A stretch of DNA of 64,000 nt from Mycolicibacterium aubagnense. GTDB taxonomy: Bacteria > Actinomycetota > Actinomycetes > Mycobacteriales > Mycobacteriaceae. Position 1 is the first letter of the stretch. The number at the start of each line of letters is the position of its first letter. The stretch is taken from contig NZ_AP022577.1 in assembly GCF_010730955.1 (NCBI RefSeq), positions 3,286,001 to 3,350,000 on the forward strand, given 5' to 3'. This document shows, one piece after another, positions 19,307 to 28,064 of the stretch. The notes beneath the pieces are model-generated. The model did no database searches, was not told the DNA's origin, and was given only the letters and a program-made list of their open reading frames with translations. The position numbers and the translations under genes were made by a program.

Positions 19307-19325
19307 TCAGAGGAATATATTCTGA
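19307..19325. promoter_or_regulatory. Candidate TetR operator of the alpha-dioxygenase operon
   Basis: TCAGA at 19307-19311 and TCTGA at 19321-19325 are inverted. They lie around an overlapping 10-bp palindrome GAATATATTC (19313-19322) in an AT-rich patch. The site lies between the divergent TetR gene (GTG 19370) and the operon start (19188), where an autoregulatory operator would be. The two symmetries have different centres, so the exact operator is uncertain. Confidence 0.4.
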
Positions 19326-19369
19326 CTTTCCCGCCAGTTCACTGACACCTCATCCGCCACTGGAGCCCT

Positions 19370-20008
19370 GTGGATACCGCTTCGAGCCGCGTTGCAGGCC
19401 GACTGACGGGTGCGCGCGCGCAAAAGTTCGCTGCGCGTCGTCAGGCGTTGGCCGTCCAAGCCACCGGGGGGCTTGCTGAATTGGGCTTCGCCCGAGCCAG
19501 CATGCGCGAGCTTGCCCAACATTGCGAGATATCACTCGGCATTCTGCACTACTACTTCGACGACAAAGACGACCTCGTCGTGTGCTGCGTGCGGCAGTAC
19601 AAGGACCAGTTCATCGACCGCTACAACTCGATCGTCATCGAGGGTGGTTCCGGACCGGAACTCAAGACCCGCATCAGTGGTGCGCTGAGCAACTCGCTGC
19701 GCGAGTCGGCTGTGATGCACCGACTCTGGTACGACCTGCGCACTCAAGCGCTCTTCGACGATCGTTTCGCCTTGAGCATCGACGAAATCGACGACAGCCT
19801 TGCGGCGCTCACCTGGAAGGCCGTCACCGCCTATGCGCGGCTGACAGGCAAGTCCGTCATCGTGGCGCCCGCCATCGTCTATGCGACGGCCGACGGCCTG
19901 TTCCACCGCGCGCTACGCGACCTGATCACCGGCGACACTGAGGCACCGGAGCGGCTGGCGCGCGAAATCGATTCGGCGCTGGACGATTTCGTCGGGCTGA
20001 CCTCCTAG
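19370..20008 (+). CDS. TetR-family regulator divergent from alpha-dioxygenase operon
   Basis: 212 aa, GTG start with TGGAG upstream at 19361. N-terminal DNA-binding domain: ARRQALAVQATGGLAELGFARASMRELAQHCEISLGILHYYFDDKDDLVV, with S-L-G-I-L-H-Y-Y-F as the recognition helix and its end. The C-terminal 140 residues form the helical ligand pocket. It is transcribed away from the 219-aa/alpha-dioxygenase/P450/acyl-CoA oxidase operon, so it is the natural repressor, perhaps sensing a fatty acid, hydroperoxide or acyl-CoA (inference). Confidence 0.88.
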   Translation: MDTASSRVAGRLTGARAQKFAARRQALAVQATGGLAELGFARASMRELAQHCEISLGILHYYFDDKDDLVVCCVRQYKDQFIDRYNSIVIEGGSGPELKTRISGALSNSLRESAVMHRLWYDLRTQALFDDRFALSIDEIDDSLAALTWKAVTAYARLTGKSVIVAPAIVYATADGLFHRALRDLITGDTEAPERLAREIDSALDDFVGLTS

Positions 20009-20066
20009 CAGCAGGATGGCCGGCGCGTCGCGGTCCGATTGCGGCTGAGCGTGCGTCCTCGCTGAG

Positions 20067-20186
20067 GTCCACTCGCACAACTACGCCCAGGATCCAGCGT
20101 CAACTCGACTTCAGCATCCAGAACCATTGATCCTGACGTGGCGGCGCACCTCACTCGAACAAGTACACCGTGGATACAGGGTCAAC
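20067..20186 (-). repeat. Dispersed intergenic repeat, array 2 (inverted relative to array 1)
   Basis: Read on the minus strand, one unit at about 20186-20142 starts TTGACCCTGTATCCACGG and continues to TTCGAGTGAGG. A second at 20103-20067 reads TTGACGCTGGATCC ... GTAGTTGTGCGAGTGGACC. They match the units at 4722 and 4804 (shared GACCCTG, then GTGCGAGTGG), and the unit-to-unit distance of about 82 bp is almost the same as in array 1. The copies here are more diverged. The 292-bp gap between the TetR gene and the next small gene holds nothing else I can support. Confidence 0.65.
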
Positions 20187-20300
20187 CGGGGAAGCCCCGC
20201 GATCCACCCGCAGTCGCTCGTGACCCCCTACCATGGTCGGACATCAAGATCAGCCCCTGGCGCGATGCCGGCCGGCTGGCTGATTCGTAGCGTCGGTCCT

Positions 20301-20510
20301 ATGACACACGCACACGTTCCGACCCCCGCGGAGATGATGCGGGGTTGGCTGCGCCACAGCGCACAGCAGATCGCCGAAGCGATGGTCGCGGCCGGCGCCC
20401 GGATTCAGAAGCGGACGCATTGGGCTCAGCATCCGGCCGACTACTACCCACCGCGACGCGAAGAGTCCTTCGAAGAAGCAGCCATGGCACGCGAAATGTA
20501 CCGACTCTGA
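20301..20510 (+). CDS. Small hypothetical protein
   Basis: 69 aa starting at ATG 20301. The frame stays open to 20127, but that part runs through the intergenic repeat, so it is not taken as coding. The protein reads as one or two helices (AEMMRGWLRHSAQQIAEAMVAAGARIQ) followed by WAQHPADYYPPRREESFEEAAMAREMYRL. There is no signal peptide, membrane segment or known family that I recognise. The ribosome site is weak. Codon use matches its neighbours, which is the main reason to call it. Confidence 0.5.
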   Translation: MTHAHVPTPAEMMRGWLRHSAQQIAEAMVAAGARIQKRTHWAQHPADYYPPRREESFEEAAMAREMYRL

Positions 20511-20567
20511 GGCGCTTTCACGGCCGCCTCGGATCAACGGGCCGTTGGCGGGGAGCCCTGCTCGATT

Positions 20568-21098
20568 TCAGACGCCGACAGACCCGTCGATGCGTTCACG
20601 GATCAGGTCCGCGTGTCCGCAATGCCGGGCATATTCCGCAATCATGTGGGTGTAGATCCACCGCAGGCTGACTTCACTGCCCATGAACGGGCTCGTGTCA
20701 TCGAGCGCACGACTGGCGCAGTTGGCGCGTGCCTGGTCGATCTCGTTCTGCCAGACGTCCATTGCGGCTCGGTGCGACGACAGCGGAGATAATTCGAATC
20801 CCCCGTCGTGGCCCTCGGGATGGTCTCGCGGCCCGTAGATCGGCAACGCCTGTTCGCCGGCCATCACTCGCCGAAACCAACTCCGTTCCACCTCTGCCAC
20901 GTGCTGGAGCAAGCCGAGCAAGGTCAGCTCGGATGGTGGCACCGACGCGGTGCGCAACTGCTCATCACTGAGCCGGTCGCATTTGGCGGCCAGCGTGGCG
21001 CGATAGAAGTCGAGCCAACTCTCCAGGGTCGTTCGTTCGTCTGCATTCATCGGCGGCACTGGCCGGTCCATCGACGTCACACTTATCGATGGTGCCAT
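20568..21098 (-). CDS. DinB/DUF664-family protein
   Basis: Up to 176 aa (an ATG at 21071 is an alternative start). Four-helix DinB-like fold with metal-binding His candidates: LLGLLQHVAEVERSWF, then YTHMIAEYARHCGHADLIRERIDG at the C-terminus. This matches the DUF664 branch of mycothiol/bacillithiol-dependent transferases common in mycobacteria. Probably a cytoplasmic thiol S-transferase of unknown substrate. Transcribed away from the ssu operon and ending just after the small hypothetical gene. Confidence 0.82.
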   Translation of the reverse strand: MAPSISVTSMDRPVPPMNADERTTLESWLDFYRATLAAKCDRLSDEQLRTASVPPSELTLLGLLQHVAEVERSWFRRVMAGEQALPIYGPRDHPEGHDGGFELSPLSSHRAAMDVWQNEIDQARANCASRALDDTSPFMGSEVSLRWIYTHMIAEYARHCGHADLIRERIDGSVGV

Positions 21099-21220
21099 CT
21101 TCCCCGCCCCGTTCCCGTGGAATCAGGGCGACGGTAAGTCTTCACGCCCCCCGGACGGCCTCCTACCTTCGGTGTCACGGCGTACGCGCCAGACCGATTG
21201 CCGTCGACGTAAGGAGCGTG

Positions 21221-22057
21221 ATGACCACCCGCGAGGCCCCGGTGGCCGCGGTAACGCCGGTGGCCCCCGACACCGAACCTGCTGTGCCGCACTGGCGCAG
21301 CAGGGTTCACGCGCGGCGCTGGGAAATGGTCCGTTGGCTGTCCCCGCTGGTGGTCCTGCTGGTCTGGCAGGCCGGCAGCGCCTGGGGCCTCATCGATCCC
21401 GAGATCCTGCCGGCACCGCAGACCATCGCGGAGGCCGGGATCGAACTGATCGGGAACGGTCAGCTCGCCGAAGCACTGCGCATTTCCGGAATCCGTGCGG
21501 CCGAGGGCCTGCTCCTCGGCGGAATCATCGGCGCCGCGCTGGGCGCCCTCGTGGGCTTCTCGAAATGGGCGGACGCTGCCGTGGATCCGACGATGCAGAT
21601 GATCCGCGCCCTACCCCACCTCGGGCTGATTCCGCTCTTCATCGTCTGGTTCGGTATCGGTGAATTACCCAAGGTGCTCATGGTGGCATTGGGGGCGGCA
21701 TTCCCGCTCTACCTCAATACCTCGTCGGCGATCCGCCAGGTCGATCCGAAGTTGTTCGAAACAGCTGCGGTACTCGGGTTCTCGCCATTGCAGCGGCTGC
21801 GCACCGTCGTCATCCCGAGCGCGGCTCCGCAGATTCTCGTCGGGCTGCGGCAATCCTTGGCCATCTCGTGGCTCACGCTGATCGTGGCCGAGCAGATCAA
21901 CGCCGACTCCGGTATCGGTTACCTCATCAACAACGCGCGCGACTTCTTGCGTATCGACGTGATCATCTTCGGGCTCGTCGTCTATGCGCTGCTCGGCATC
22001 ATCACCGACGCGCTGGTGCGGATCCTGGAGCGCCGTGCCTTGCGCTACCGAGTCTGA
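21221..22057 (+). CDS. ssuC: Sulfonate ABC transporter permease
   Basis: 278 aa inner-membrane permease of the BPD-type (SsuC/TauC/NrtB). Six or so hydrophobic spans from residue 40 on. The cytoplasmic loop is SSAIRQVDPKLFETAAVLGFSPLQRLRTVVIPSAAPQILVGLRQSL, containing the EAA-like coupling motif. RBS AAGGAG at 21211-21216. First gene of a four-gene run with an ATPase, a binding lipoprotein and an FMNH2-dependent monooxygenase, which fixes the substrate class as organosulfonates. Expression is expected under sulfate limitation (family knowledge). Confidence 0.88.
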   Translation: MTTREAPVAAVTPVAPDTEPAVPHWRSRVHARRWEMVRWLSPLVVLLVWQAGSAWGLIDPEILPAPQTIAEAGIELIGNGQLAEALRISGIRAAEGLLLGGIIGAALGALVGFSKWADAAVDPTMQMIRALPHLGLIPLFIVWFGIGELPKVLMVALGAAFPLYLNTSSAIRQVDPKLFETAAVLGFSPLQRLRTVVIPSAAPQILVGLRQSLAISWLTLIVAEQINADSGIGYLINNARDFLRIDVIIFGLVVYALLGIITDALVRILERRALRYRV

Positions 22058-22067
22058 AAGGCACTCC

Positions 22068-22820
22068 ATGACAGCACTTTACGAAGTACCCGTGGAAAGG
22101 CACGCGACATCAGGACCGCCCACAGCGGAGTTGCGTTCGGTATCCAAGTGGTACGGCGCCAATCGGGTGCTCGATGACGTCACCCTTCGGGTGAAGCGTG
22201 GCGAGATCGTCGCGCTCGTCGGGCGCAGCGGTTCGGGCAAATCGACGATACTGCGCGTGCTTTCGGGCTTGGCCGGTGATTTCCAGGGTGAGCGCGAGGT
22301 ACAGGGCGCGCCGGCCGTCGCCTTCCAGGAGCCCCGGCTGTTCCCGTGGCGATCCGTTCGCGACAACGTCCGCTACGGCCTGACTCGCGCCAAATTGTCC
22401 CGCGCCGAATCGCTTTCCCGCGCGGATCAGGCCTTGGCTGAGGTAGGCCTGGCCGACAAGGCGCAGTCCTGGCCGCTGACCCTGTCAGGCGGTCAGGCGC
22501 AACGGGTCTCACTGGCCCGCGCGCTGGTGGCGGAGCCGCAACTGCTGCTGCTCGACGAGCCGTTCGGGGCGCTCGACGCGCTGACCCGGCTCTCCATGCA
22601 CCGCCTCCTGCTGAACCTCTGGCGCCAGCACAGTTTCGGCGTACTGCTGGTAACGCACGACGTCGACGAGGCCATCGCGCTGGCCGACACCATCGTCGTA
22701 CTCGAGCACGGGCGGGTGGCGCACACCCTGTCGATCGAAAACCCCCGCCAACCGCATGGTCTGCGCGACCGACACACCGACGACTACCGCACCGAGCTGC
22801 TGACGCGACTCGGGGTCTGA
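22068..22820 (+). CDS. ssuB: Sulfonate ABC transporter ATPase
   Basis: 250 aa ABC ATPase that powers sulfonate import. Seen: Walker A GRSGSGKST, Q-loop AFQEPRLFPW, signature LSGGQAQRVSLARAL, Walker B LLLLDEPFGALDALT and H-loop LLVTHDVDEA. The FPW-S-V-R-D-N-V pattern is typical of the SsuB/TauB/NrtC group. ATG 22068 lies 10 bp after the permease stop. The frame upstream overlaps ssuC and is not used. Confidence 0.9.
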   Translation: MTALYEVPVERHATSGPPTAELRSVSKWYGANRVLDDVTLRVKRGEIVALVGRSGSGKSTILRVLSGLAGDFQGEREVQGAPAVAFQEPRLFPWRSVRDNVRYGLTRAKLSRAESLSRADQALAEVGLADKAQSWPLTLSGGQAQRVSLARALVAEPQLLLLDEPFGALDALTRLSMHRLLLNLWRQHSFGVLLVTHDVDEAIALADTIVVLEHGRVAHTLSIENPRQPHGLRDRHTDDYRTELLTRLGV

Positions 22821-22832
22821 CAGGAGAACACT

Positions 22833-23858
22833 GTGACGCACTCACGGGTAGCCCGGCTGCTATCCATTCTCGCCGCCGGCGCACTGCTCACCGCCTGTGT
22901 ATCCAACCGAGACGCCAAGAACGAAGTGGCTGTGCCCCAAACGGTTCCGGCATCGGATCTGACCGGCCTGACGCTCCAGGTCGGCGACCAGAAGGGCGGC
23001 ACCGAGTCCTTGCTCCGGGCGGCCGGGGAACTCGACAACGTGCCCTACAAGGTGCAGTTCTCGACCTTCACCTCCGGACCGCCGCAGGTCGAAGCGGCCA
23101 CCGCAGGCAAGATCGACTTCGCCGTCACTGGCAACACGCCGCCGGTCTTTGGAGCCGCGGCCGGTGCGAAAATCCGTGTCGTATCCGCATATTCGAACGA
23201 GGCGGGCGGCGACCAGATCCTCATCCCCGCCGATTCGCCCGCCCATTCGGTGGCCGACCTCCGCGGCAAGAAGGTCGTCGTCGGTAAGGGCAGCTCGGCG
23301 CACGGCCATCTGCTGCTCCAGCTACAGAAGGCCGGGCTGACGATCAAGGACGTTCAGCTGGTGTTCCTCCAGCCGGCCGACGCCTTCACCGCGCTGAGTC
23401 AGGGGCAGGCCGATGCGTGGGCTATCTGGGATCCGTACACGGCCCTCGCGCAGAACCAGCTCAAGGTGCGCACGCTGGTCACCGCCCAAGGCGTCACCAA
23501 CGGCTACGGATTCGGCATCGCCTCGGTCACCGCCCTCCAGGACGCCAAGCGCAACACCGCGCTGGCCGACCTCGTTCAGCGCATTGCCCGTGCTTCCCGC
23601 TGGGCCAAGGACCATCCTGACGAGTGGTACCAGAAGTACGCTGCCGCAATCGGAATCGATCCGCAGGTTGCCCGGGTGGCCCAGTCACGAAGCCTGCGAT
23701 TGGCCATTCCCATCACCGACGAGGTGGTCGCCTCCGAGCAGCAACTCGCCGATGCGTTCGCACAATCCGGACAGCTCGGGCACAAACCCAGCTTCTCGCA
23801 ATTAGTAGACAACCGGTTCAACGACGTGTTGTCGCCGTTCTGGAACACCGCCAAATAG
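22833..23858 (+). CDS. ssuA: Sulfonate-binding lipoprotein
   Basis: 341 aa, GTG start with CAGGAGAA upstream. Signal with lipobox LTAC (Cys22), so membrane-anchored outside. The mature part follows the SsuA/TauA fold: LTLQVGDQKGGTESLLRAAG, then GPPQVEAATAGKIDFAVTGNTPPVF (the usual GxxDxGxxGxxP-type region) and AIWDPYTALAQ. It captures sulfonates for SsuBC. Position third in the operon, 12 bp after the ATPase. Confidence 0.9.
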   Translation: MTHSRVARLLSILAAGALLTACVSNRDAKNEVAVPQTVPASDLTGLTLQVGDQKGGTESLLRAAGELDNVPYKVQFSTFTSGPPQVEAATAGKIDFAVTGNTPPVFGAAAGAKIRVVSAYSNEAGGDQILIPADSPAHSVADLRGKKVVVGKGSSAHGHLLLQLQKAGLTIKDVQLVFLQPADAFTALSQGQADAWAIWDPYTALAQNQLKVRTLVTAQGVTNGYGFGIASVTALQDAKRNTALADLVQRIARASRWAKDHPDEWYQKYAAAIGIDPQVARVAQSRSLRLAIPITDEVVASEQQLADAFAQSGQLGHKPSFSQLVDNRFNDVLSPFWNTAK

Positions 23859-23870
23859 GAGGCCATCCCC

Positions 23871-24968
23871 TTGTCCGCCAAGTTCTTCTGGTTCCTGCCC
23901 ACCAATGGCGACAGTCGCTCGATCGTCGGCGCGTCGCACGCATCGTCGCACCACACGGTTCCGGCGGGATACCGCAAGCCCAGCCTCCGCTATCTGGCGG
24001 AAATCGCCCGAGCGGCTGACCGTCTCGGCTTCGAGGGAGTACTGACGCCGACCGGGACGTGGTGTGAGGACGCCTGGCTGACGTCAGCAGCGCTGCTCGA
24101 ACAGACCGAACGCCTCAAGTTCTTGGTCGCGTTCCGGCCCGGCTTGGTCCCGCCCACGCTGGCCGCGCAGCAGGCGGCGACGTTCCAGCGATTCTCGGAG
24201 GGACGCCTGCTGCTCAACATCGTCAGCGGCGGCGACGACGCCGAGCAGCGCCGGTTCGGCGACTGGCTCAGCCACGACCAGCGCTACGAACGCACCGGTG
24301 AGTTCCTCGAGATCGTGCGCGAGGTCTGGCGCGGCGAGCCCGTGGACTACCGGGGCAGGCACTACTCCGTCACCGACGCCCGCGTGTCCGAGCCGCCGAA
24401 TCCGTTGCCGCAGCTGTATTTCGGCGGCTCGTCGCCCGCCGCGCTGCCCATCGCCGCCGAGCACGTCGACGTCTATTTGACGTGGGGCGAGCCACCGGCT
24501 GCGGCAGCGGCCAAGATCGCGCAGGTGCGCGAACTCGCCAAAGCCCGCGGTCGCACCCTGCGATTCGGCATCCGGCTGCACACCATCACCCGCGACACCT
24601 CGGCAGCCGCCTGGGCGGTGGCCAATTCCCTCCTCGCGGAGTTGACGCCGGAACAGATCGCGAAAGCCACTGCCCTGCACGCCAACTCGGAGTCAGAAGG
24701 ACAGCGACGCATGACGGCGCTGCACGGCGGACGGCTCGACCACCTCGAGGTCTACCCGAACCTCTGGGCGGGCGTCGGTCTGGTACGCGGCGGCGCCGGC
24801 ACCGCGCTGGTCGGTAGCCATGAAGAGGTGGCCGCCTTGATCTCCGAGTACCACGATCTCGGATTCGACGAGTTCATCCTCTCGGGCTACCCGCACCTCG
24901 AGGAGGCCTACTGGTTCGCCGAAGGGGTGCTGCCGCTGCTGCGCAAGCGCGGCGCCCTGGCTGCTTAG
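23871..24968 (+). CDS. ssuD: FMNH2-dependent alkanesulfonate monooxygenase
   Basis: 365 aa luciferase-like flavin monooxygenase that cleaves C-S bonds of alkanesulfonates, giving sulfite and an aldehyde. The start is TTG at 23871, supported by AGGAGG at 23857-23862. Seen: FFWFLPTNGDSRS at the N-terminus, LKFLVAFRPGLVPPTLAAQQAATFQRFSEGRLLLNIVSGG, and LPQLYFGGSSPAAL, all characteristic of SsuD. No flavin reductase (SsuE) is encoded in this window, so FMNH2 must come from elsewhere. Confidence 0.92.
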   Translation: MSAKFFWFLPTNGDSRSIVGASHASSHHTVPAGYRKPSLRYLAEIARAADRLGFEGVLTPTGTWCEDAWLTSAALLEQTERLKFLVAFRPGLVPPTLAAQQAATFQRFSEGRLLLNIVSGGDDAEQRRFGDWLSHDQRYERTGEFLEIVREVWRGEPVDYRGRHYSVTDARVSEPPNPLPQLYFGGSSPAALPIAAEHVDVYLTWGEPPAAAAAKIAQVRELAKARGRTLRFGIRLHTITRDTSAAAWAVANSLLAELTPEQIAKATALHANSESEGQRRMTALHGGRLDHLEVYPNLWAGVGLVRGGAGTALVGSHEEVAALISEYHDLGFDEFILSGYPHLEEAYWFAEGVLPLLRKRGALAA

Positions 24969-25852
24969 CCGAGGTTCGCGCCGGCAGTGTCGAGATCGCT
25001 GTGCTGCAGCGCCATCGGGGTGATCGCCGGTAGGTCGCCACCGGCGACCACCATCCGGGCGAGCGGCGTGAGCGCCTGGAACAGGGTCTCGACCTCGGCG
25101 TCGCTGAGCACATCGAGCGTGGGGAGGGCGGCGGCATCGGTGCGGAACTCGATGTCGTCCTTGAGGGCGCGGCCTTCCGCGCTGAGCGAGCCATCCGCGG
25201 TCAGCAACCCGCGATCAGCCAACTGCGCGGTGACCGCCGCCCACTCGCCCTCGTCGTAATCGCGGGTGGCGACGACCTTCTCCTTGGTGGTCCGGCCCGC
25301 CGCAACATGCAGCACATTCGATTCGCGACCGGTGATGCCGGCCGCCACGAGAGCGGCAACATGGGCGTCGCCGCGTTGTTCCCGCAGCAGGGTTGCCGCG
25401 TGCCACAGCGCAGCCACCGGCTCGTCGGGCCAGGGCACCGCCGACAGGGCGGCGAATAGCGGCCGGCCGTCGACGGCCGCGCAGCGTGCGACCCGTCCCA
25501 GCAAGTCAGCGGCGGAGCGCAGGTTTTCATCGGCGGTGAGGCCGTACCGGTTCAAGGCGGCGACAGCGCCGGCTTGCCGGGCCGCGAGCGCCTGTTCCGG
25601 GGTGGCGATGTCCCATACGCCGGCCAGTGACTTGGCCACCCGGTGTGAGGCGAAGTTGTAGAAGATCGCCTCGACGACTCGTGGAGATACCGGTCCCAGG
25701 GGCGCTGACCGGGTGACGAAGTAGCCGTTCCAGAAGCTGCGGTAACCCAGCTCCTGCGCGGCGGCGCGTGATTCGGGCGAGAAGTAGGTGATCGCGTGCA
25801 CGGGTTCGAATCGCTCGAAAAACCGGCGGGCCAAGGTAGGTGTGCGGGCCAT
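24965..25852 (-). CDS. SCO6745-family protein (helix-turn-helix-like)
   Basis: 295 aa from ATG 25852. The reading frame extends to 26041, but those residues run into the promoter of the divergent gene and look non-coding. The N-terminus, ARRFFERFEPVHAITYFSPESRAAAQELGYRSFWNGYFVTRSAPLGPVSP, is the actinobacterial SCO6745 signature as remembered. The C-terminal half (EWAAVTAQLADRGLLTADGSLSAEGRALKDDIE) looks like a winged helix of MarR type. Function unknown, possibly ligand-sensing. Overlaps the ssuD stop by 4 bp in convergent orientation. Confidence 0.8.
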   Translation of the reverse strand: MARTPTLARRFFERFEPVHAITYFSPESRAAAQELGYRSFWNGYFVTRSAPLGPVSPRVVEAIFYNFASHRVAKSLAGVWDIATPEQALAARQAGAVAALNRYGLTADENLRSAADLLGRVARCAAVDGRPLFAALSAVPWPDEPVAALWHAATLLREQRGDAHVAALVAAGITGRESNVLHVAAGRTTKEKVVATRDYDEGEWAAVTAQLADRGLLTADGSLSAEGRALKDDIEFRTDAAALPTLDVLSDAEVETLFQALTPLARMVVAGGDLPAITPMALQHSDLDTAGANLG

Positions 25853-26045
25853 GCTGCCAGTCAAGCACGGTCCGGTTTCCGCCCGCGAACGGCCACAGGC
25901 GTTCGCGGAATCGGGTGGTTTTGGGCACATTTCTGCGCGCTCGGCGCAGGTAGAACGCGGATCGACGTGTGTTGCCACCGCCTCTCCGCGTAGGGTGCTT
26001 TGGTCGGCCTCAGCGAACATGCCGATAGAAAAGTTGGGCACAGTA

Positions 26046-27068
26046 ATGACGACAGCAGCAGAAGCGTCGCCGCTCGAAGCACGGATCGGCCACCACTACC
26101 AGATGGAGGGCACCTATCTGGTCGGCCGCGAGAAGCTGCGCGAGTACGCGCGCGCCGTGCAGGACTACCACCCTGCGCACTGGGACGTCGCTGCCGCCAA
26201 CGCGCTCGGCTACGCGGATGTCATCGCGCCGATCACCTTCACCTCGACCCCCGGCATGAAGTGCAACCGCCGGATGTTCGAGTCGATCGTCGTCGGTTAT
26301 GACACCTACCTGCAGACCGAAGAGGTCTTCGAGCAGCACCGGCCGATCGTCGCGGGCGACGAGCTCGTGATCGACGTCGAGCTGACATCGGTGCGCCGGA
26401 CCGCCGGCCGCGACTTCATCACCGTGACCAACACCTTCACCGACACCAAGGGCGAGCGGGTCCACACCCTGCACACCACCGTCGTCGGCGTGACCGCCGA
26501 AGACATCGACGGCGACGTCAAGGAGGAAGTGCAGAAGGCCATGATGCACGATATGAACATCCTCGACATTGGGGAAGAGGAGTACCACAAGACGGTGCGC
26601 CCCGACGGTGCGATCCGGATCGCCACCGATACAGCCCGCACACCCGGAACGCCGTCGTTCGACGACGTGGCGGTCGGTGACGAGCTGCCGGTGCGTCCCA
26701 TGCACCTGTCCATCGGCGACCTGGTGAACTACGCCGGCGTCGCGGGCGACGCGAACCCAATTCACTGGGACAAGCGTCTCGCACAGCTGGCAGGCCTGCC
26801 CGATGTCATCGCTCACGGCATGCTCACCATGGGCCTCGGCGCCGGATACGCCTCCACGTGGTCCGGCGATCCCGGTGCCGTCAGCCGCTACACGGTGCGA
26901 CTGTCCGCGCCCGCCGTCGTCCCGGCGGCCGAGGGCTGCGCCATCGAGTTCAGCGGCAAGGTCAAATCACTGAACCCGGAAACCCGGACCGGTGTGGTCA
27001 TCGTCGGCGCCAAGTCGGAGGGCAAGAAGATCTTCGGCCTCGCGACCATGGACGTCCGCTTCCGCTAG
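26046..27068 (+). CDS. Double hot-dog (MaoC-like) hydratase/dehydratase, fused HadA/HadB type
   Basis: 340 aa with two hot-dog domains. The first (1-150) has REKLREYARAVQDYHPAHWD. The second (about 215-340) carries the R-hydratase motif YAGVAGDANPIHWDKRLAQLAGLPDVIAHGM, with Asp, His and HG positioned for (R)-3-hydroxyacyl hydration. The first domain has a degenerate motif, so activity probably sits in the second. Such fused HadA/HadB-like proteins act on acyl-CoA or acyl-ACP in mycobacterial lipid metabolism. Monocistronic, divergent from the SCO6745 gene; the 3' end overlaps the TetR gene by 4 bp. Confidence 0.85.
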   Translation: MTTAAEASPLEARIGHHYQMEGTYLVGREKLREYARAVQDYHPAHWDVAAANALGYADVIAPITFTSTPGMKCNRRMFESIVVGYDTYLQTEEVFEQHRPIVAGDELVIDVELTSVRRTAGRDFITVTNTFTDTKGERVHTLHTTVVGVTAEDIDGDVKEEVQKAMMHDMNILDIGEEEYHKTVRPDGAIRIATDTARTPGTPSFDDVAVGDELPVRPMHLSIGDLVNYAGVAGDANPIHWDKRLAQLAGLPDVIAHGMLTMGLGAGYASTWSGDPGAVSRYTVRLSAPAVVPAAEGCAIEFSGKVKSLNPETRTGVVIVGAKSEGKKIFGLATMDVRFR

Positions 27069-27715
27069 GCCGGCTTGCCGTCGGCCAACGCGTCGAACCA
27101 CAACCGCAAGTTGGCCACCATCAGGGCGGCGCCGCGCTCAGCGTCGATGGTCCCCAGCGCCTGCGCCATGGCGATGCCGGCACCGGTCGCCACGGCGATC
27201 TCGATGGCATCGTCCATCAGCGGGTGATCCGCGGGAACCCCTTCCGGCACTGCATCTTCCAGCAAGACGCGCGTCGATTCCTTGAATCGCTCCAGCGCCT
27301 CTCGGGCCTTGGCGAGCTGCGCGGGGTCATGGAAGGTACTGGTCACATACTCCGCAGTGAGCACGACCAGGTTGGGTTCGGCGCCGATGCGTGCCCACCA
27401 ACTCGCGAGGGCCGCGAGGCGGTCTTCGGCGGAAACACCGGCAGCCACGAGCGGCCCGAGCAGTTGATTGAGTTCGGCCATGGAGCGATTGCGGATGACC
27501 TCGAGGCACAGCGCTTCTTTGCCGTCGAAGTTGCTGTACACCGCACCGATGGTGCGGCCCGCCTCTGCCGCGATGGCCGCCAGGGACGTGGCGTGGTACC
27601 CGTTGGCATAGAACAGCGTCTCCGCGGCGTCCAGCAATTCCTGCCGCGTCTGCGCCTGGCTCTCCGCGCGAGTCAGCACCTTCCGAGCAGCCACCGCGTC
27701 CTCCGCATCGTCCAT
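27065..27715 (-). CDS. TetR-family regulator
   Basis: 216 aa. DNA-binding domain: TRQELLDAAETLFYANGYHATSLAAIAAEAGRTIGAVYSNFDGKEALCLEVI, a clean TetR helix-turn-helix with G-A-V-Y-S-N-F. The C-terminal helices include LMDDAIEIAVATGAGIAMAQALG and resemble the TetR_C domains of actinobacterial regulators. It is convergent with the hydratase and divergent from the small-protein/UbiB operon. A dyad between it and that operon makes the operon its likely target. Confidence 0.87.
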   Translation of the reverse strand: MDDAEDAVAARKVLTRAESQAQTRQELLDAAETLFYANGYHATSLAAIAAEAGRTIGAVYSNFDGKEALCLEVIRNRSMAELNQLLGPLVAAGVSAEDRLAALASWWARIGAEPNLVVLTAEYVTSTFHDPAQLAKAREALERFKESTRVLLEDAVPEGVPADHPLMDDAIEIAVATGAGIAMAQALGTIDAERGAALMVANLRLWFDALADGKPA

Positions 27716-27735
27716 GCAACGGGTCTCGATACTAT

Positions 27736-27751
27736 CGCTATCCAGATAACG
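27736..27751. promoter_or_regulatory. Candidate TetR operator
   Basis: CGcTATC-CA-GATAaCG, a 16-bp inverted repeat with one mismatched pair, 21 bp upstream of the TetR start and about 85 bp upstream of the divergent operon at 27836. The flanking DNA is unusually AT-rich (TTACAATCCC, GTTATTTAGGA), consistent with promoters. Assignment to this TetR is by position only. Confidence 0.45.
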
Positions 27752-27835
27752 AGCCAGCTGAGGGGCACTTTTTCAGCTCGAAGCAGGTCTTCAGATAGCA
27801 TTACAATCCCAATGTGCTAGTTATTTAGGATGGAC

Positions 27836-28057
27836 ATGGCCACTGCAGGTGCCGACAATCCGCTGCTCGTCGAACTGAAGGAACCGCGGGATGTGCTGGA
27901 CAAGCTGACGCCCGAGGAGTCGGCCCTGCTGCTCGGCCTACTCCGGAAAGCTCGGGTGGCCCATCAGCACAGCCTGGACCGCTCGCTTGACGATGGCCTG
28001 AAGGTCTTGCCCCGGCTGATCCGGCCGGCGGCCCGCAAGATCCTGTTCGGGAAGTGA
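27836..28057 (+). CDS. Small hypothetical protein upstream of UbiB-kinase gene
   Basis: 73 aa from ATG 27836 (AGGA five bases before; ATG 27830 is an alternative). Helical: LKEPRDVLDKLTPEESALLLGLLRKARVAHQHSLDRSLDDGLKVLPRLIRPAARKIL. No signal or membrane segment, no family recognised. Seven bases separate it from the next gene, so it belongs to a three-gene operon with a helical-repeat protein and an ABC1/UbiB kinase. Confidence 0.65.
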   Translation: MATAGADNPLLVELKEPRDVLDKLTPEESALLLGLLRKARVAHQHSLDRSLDDGLKVLPRLIRPAARKILFGK

Positions 28058-28064
28058 TGCGCTG

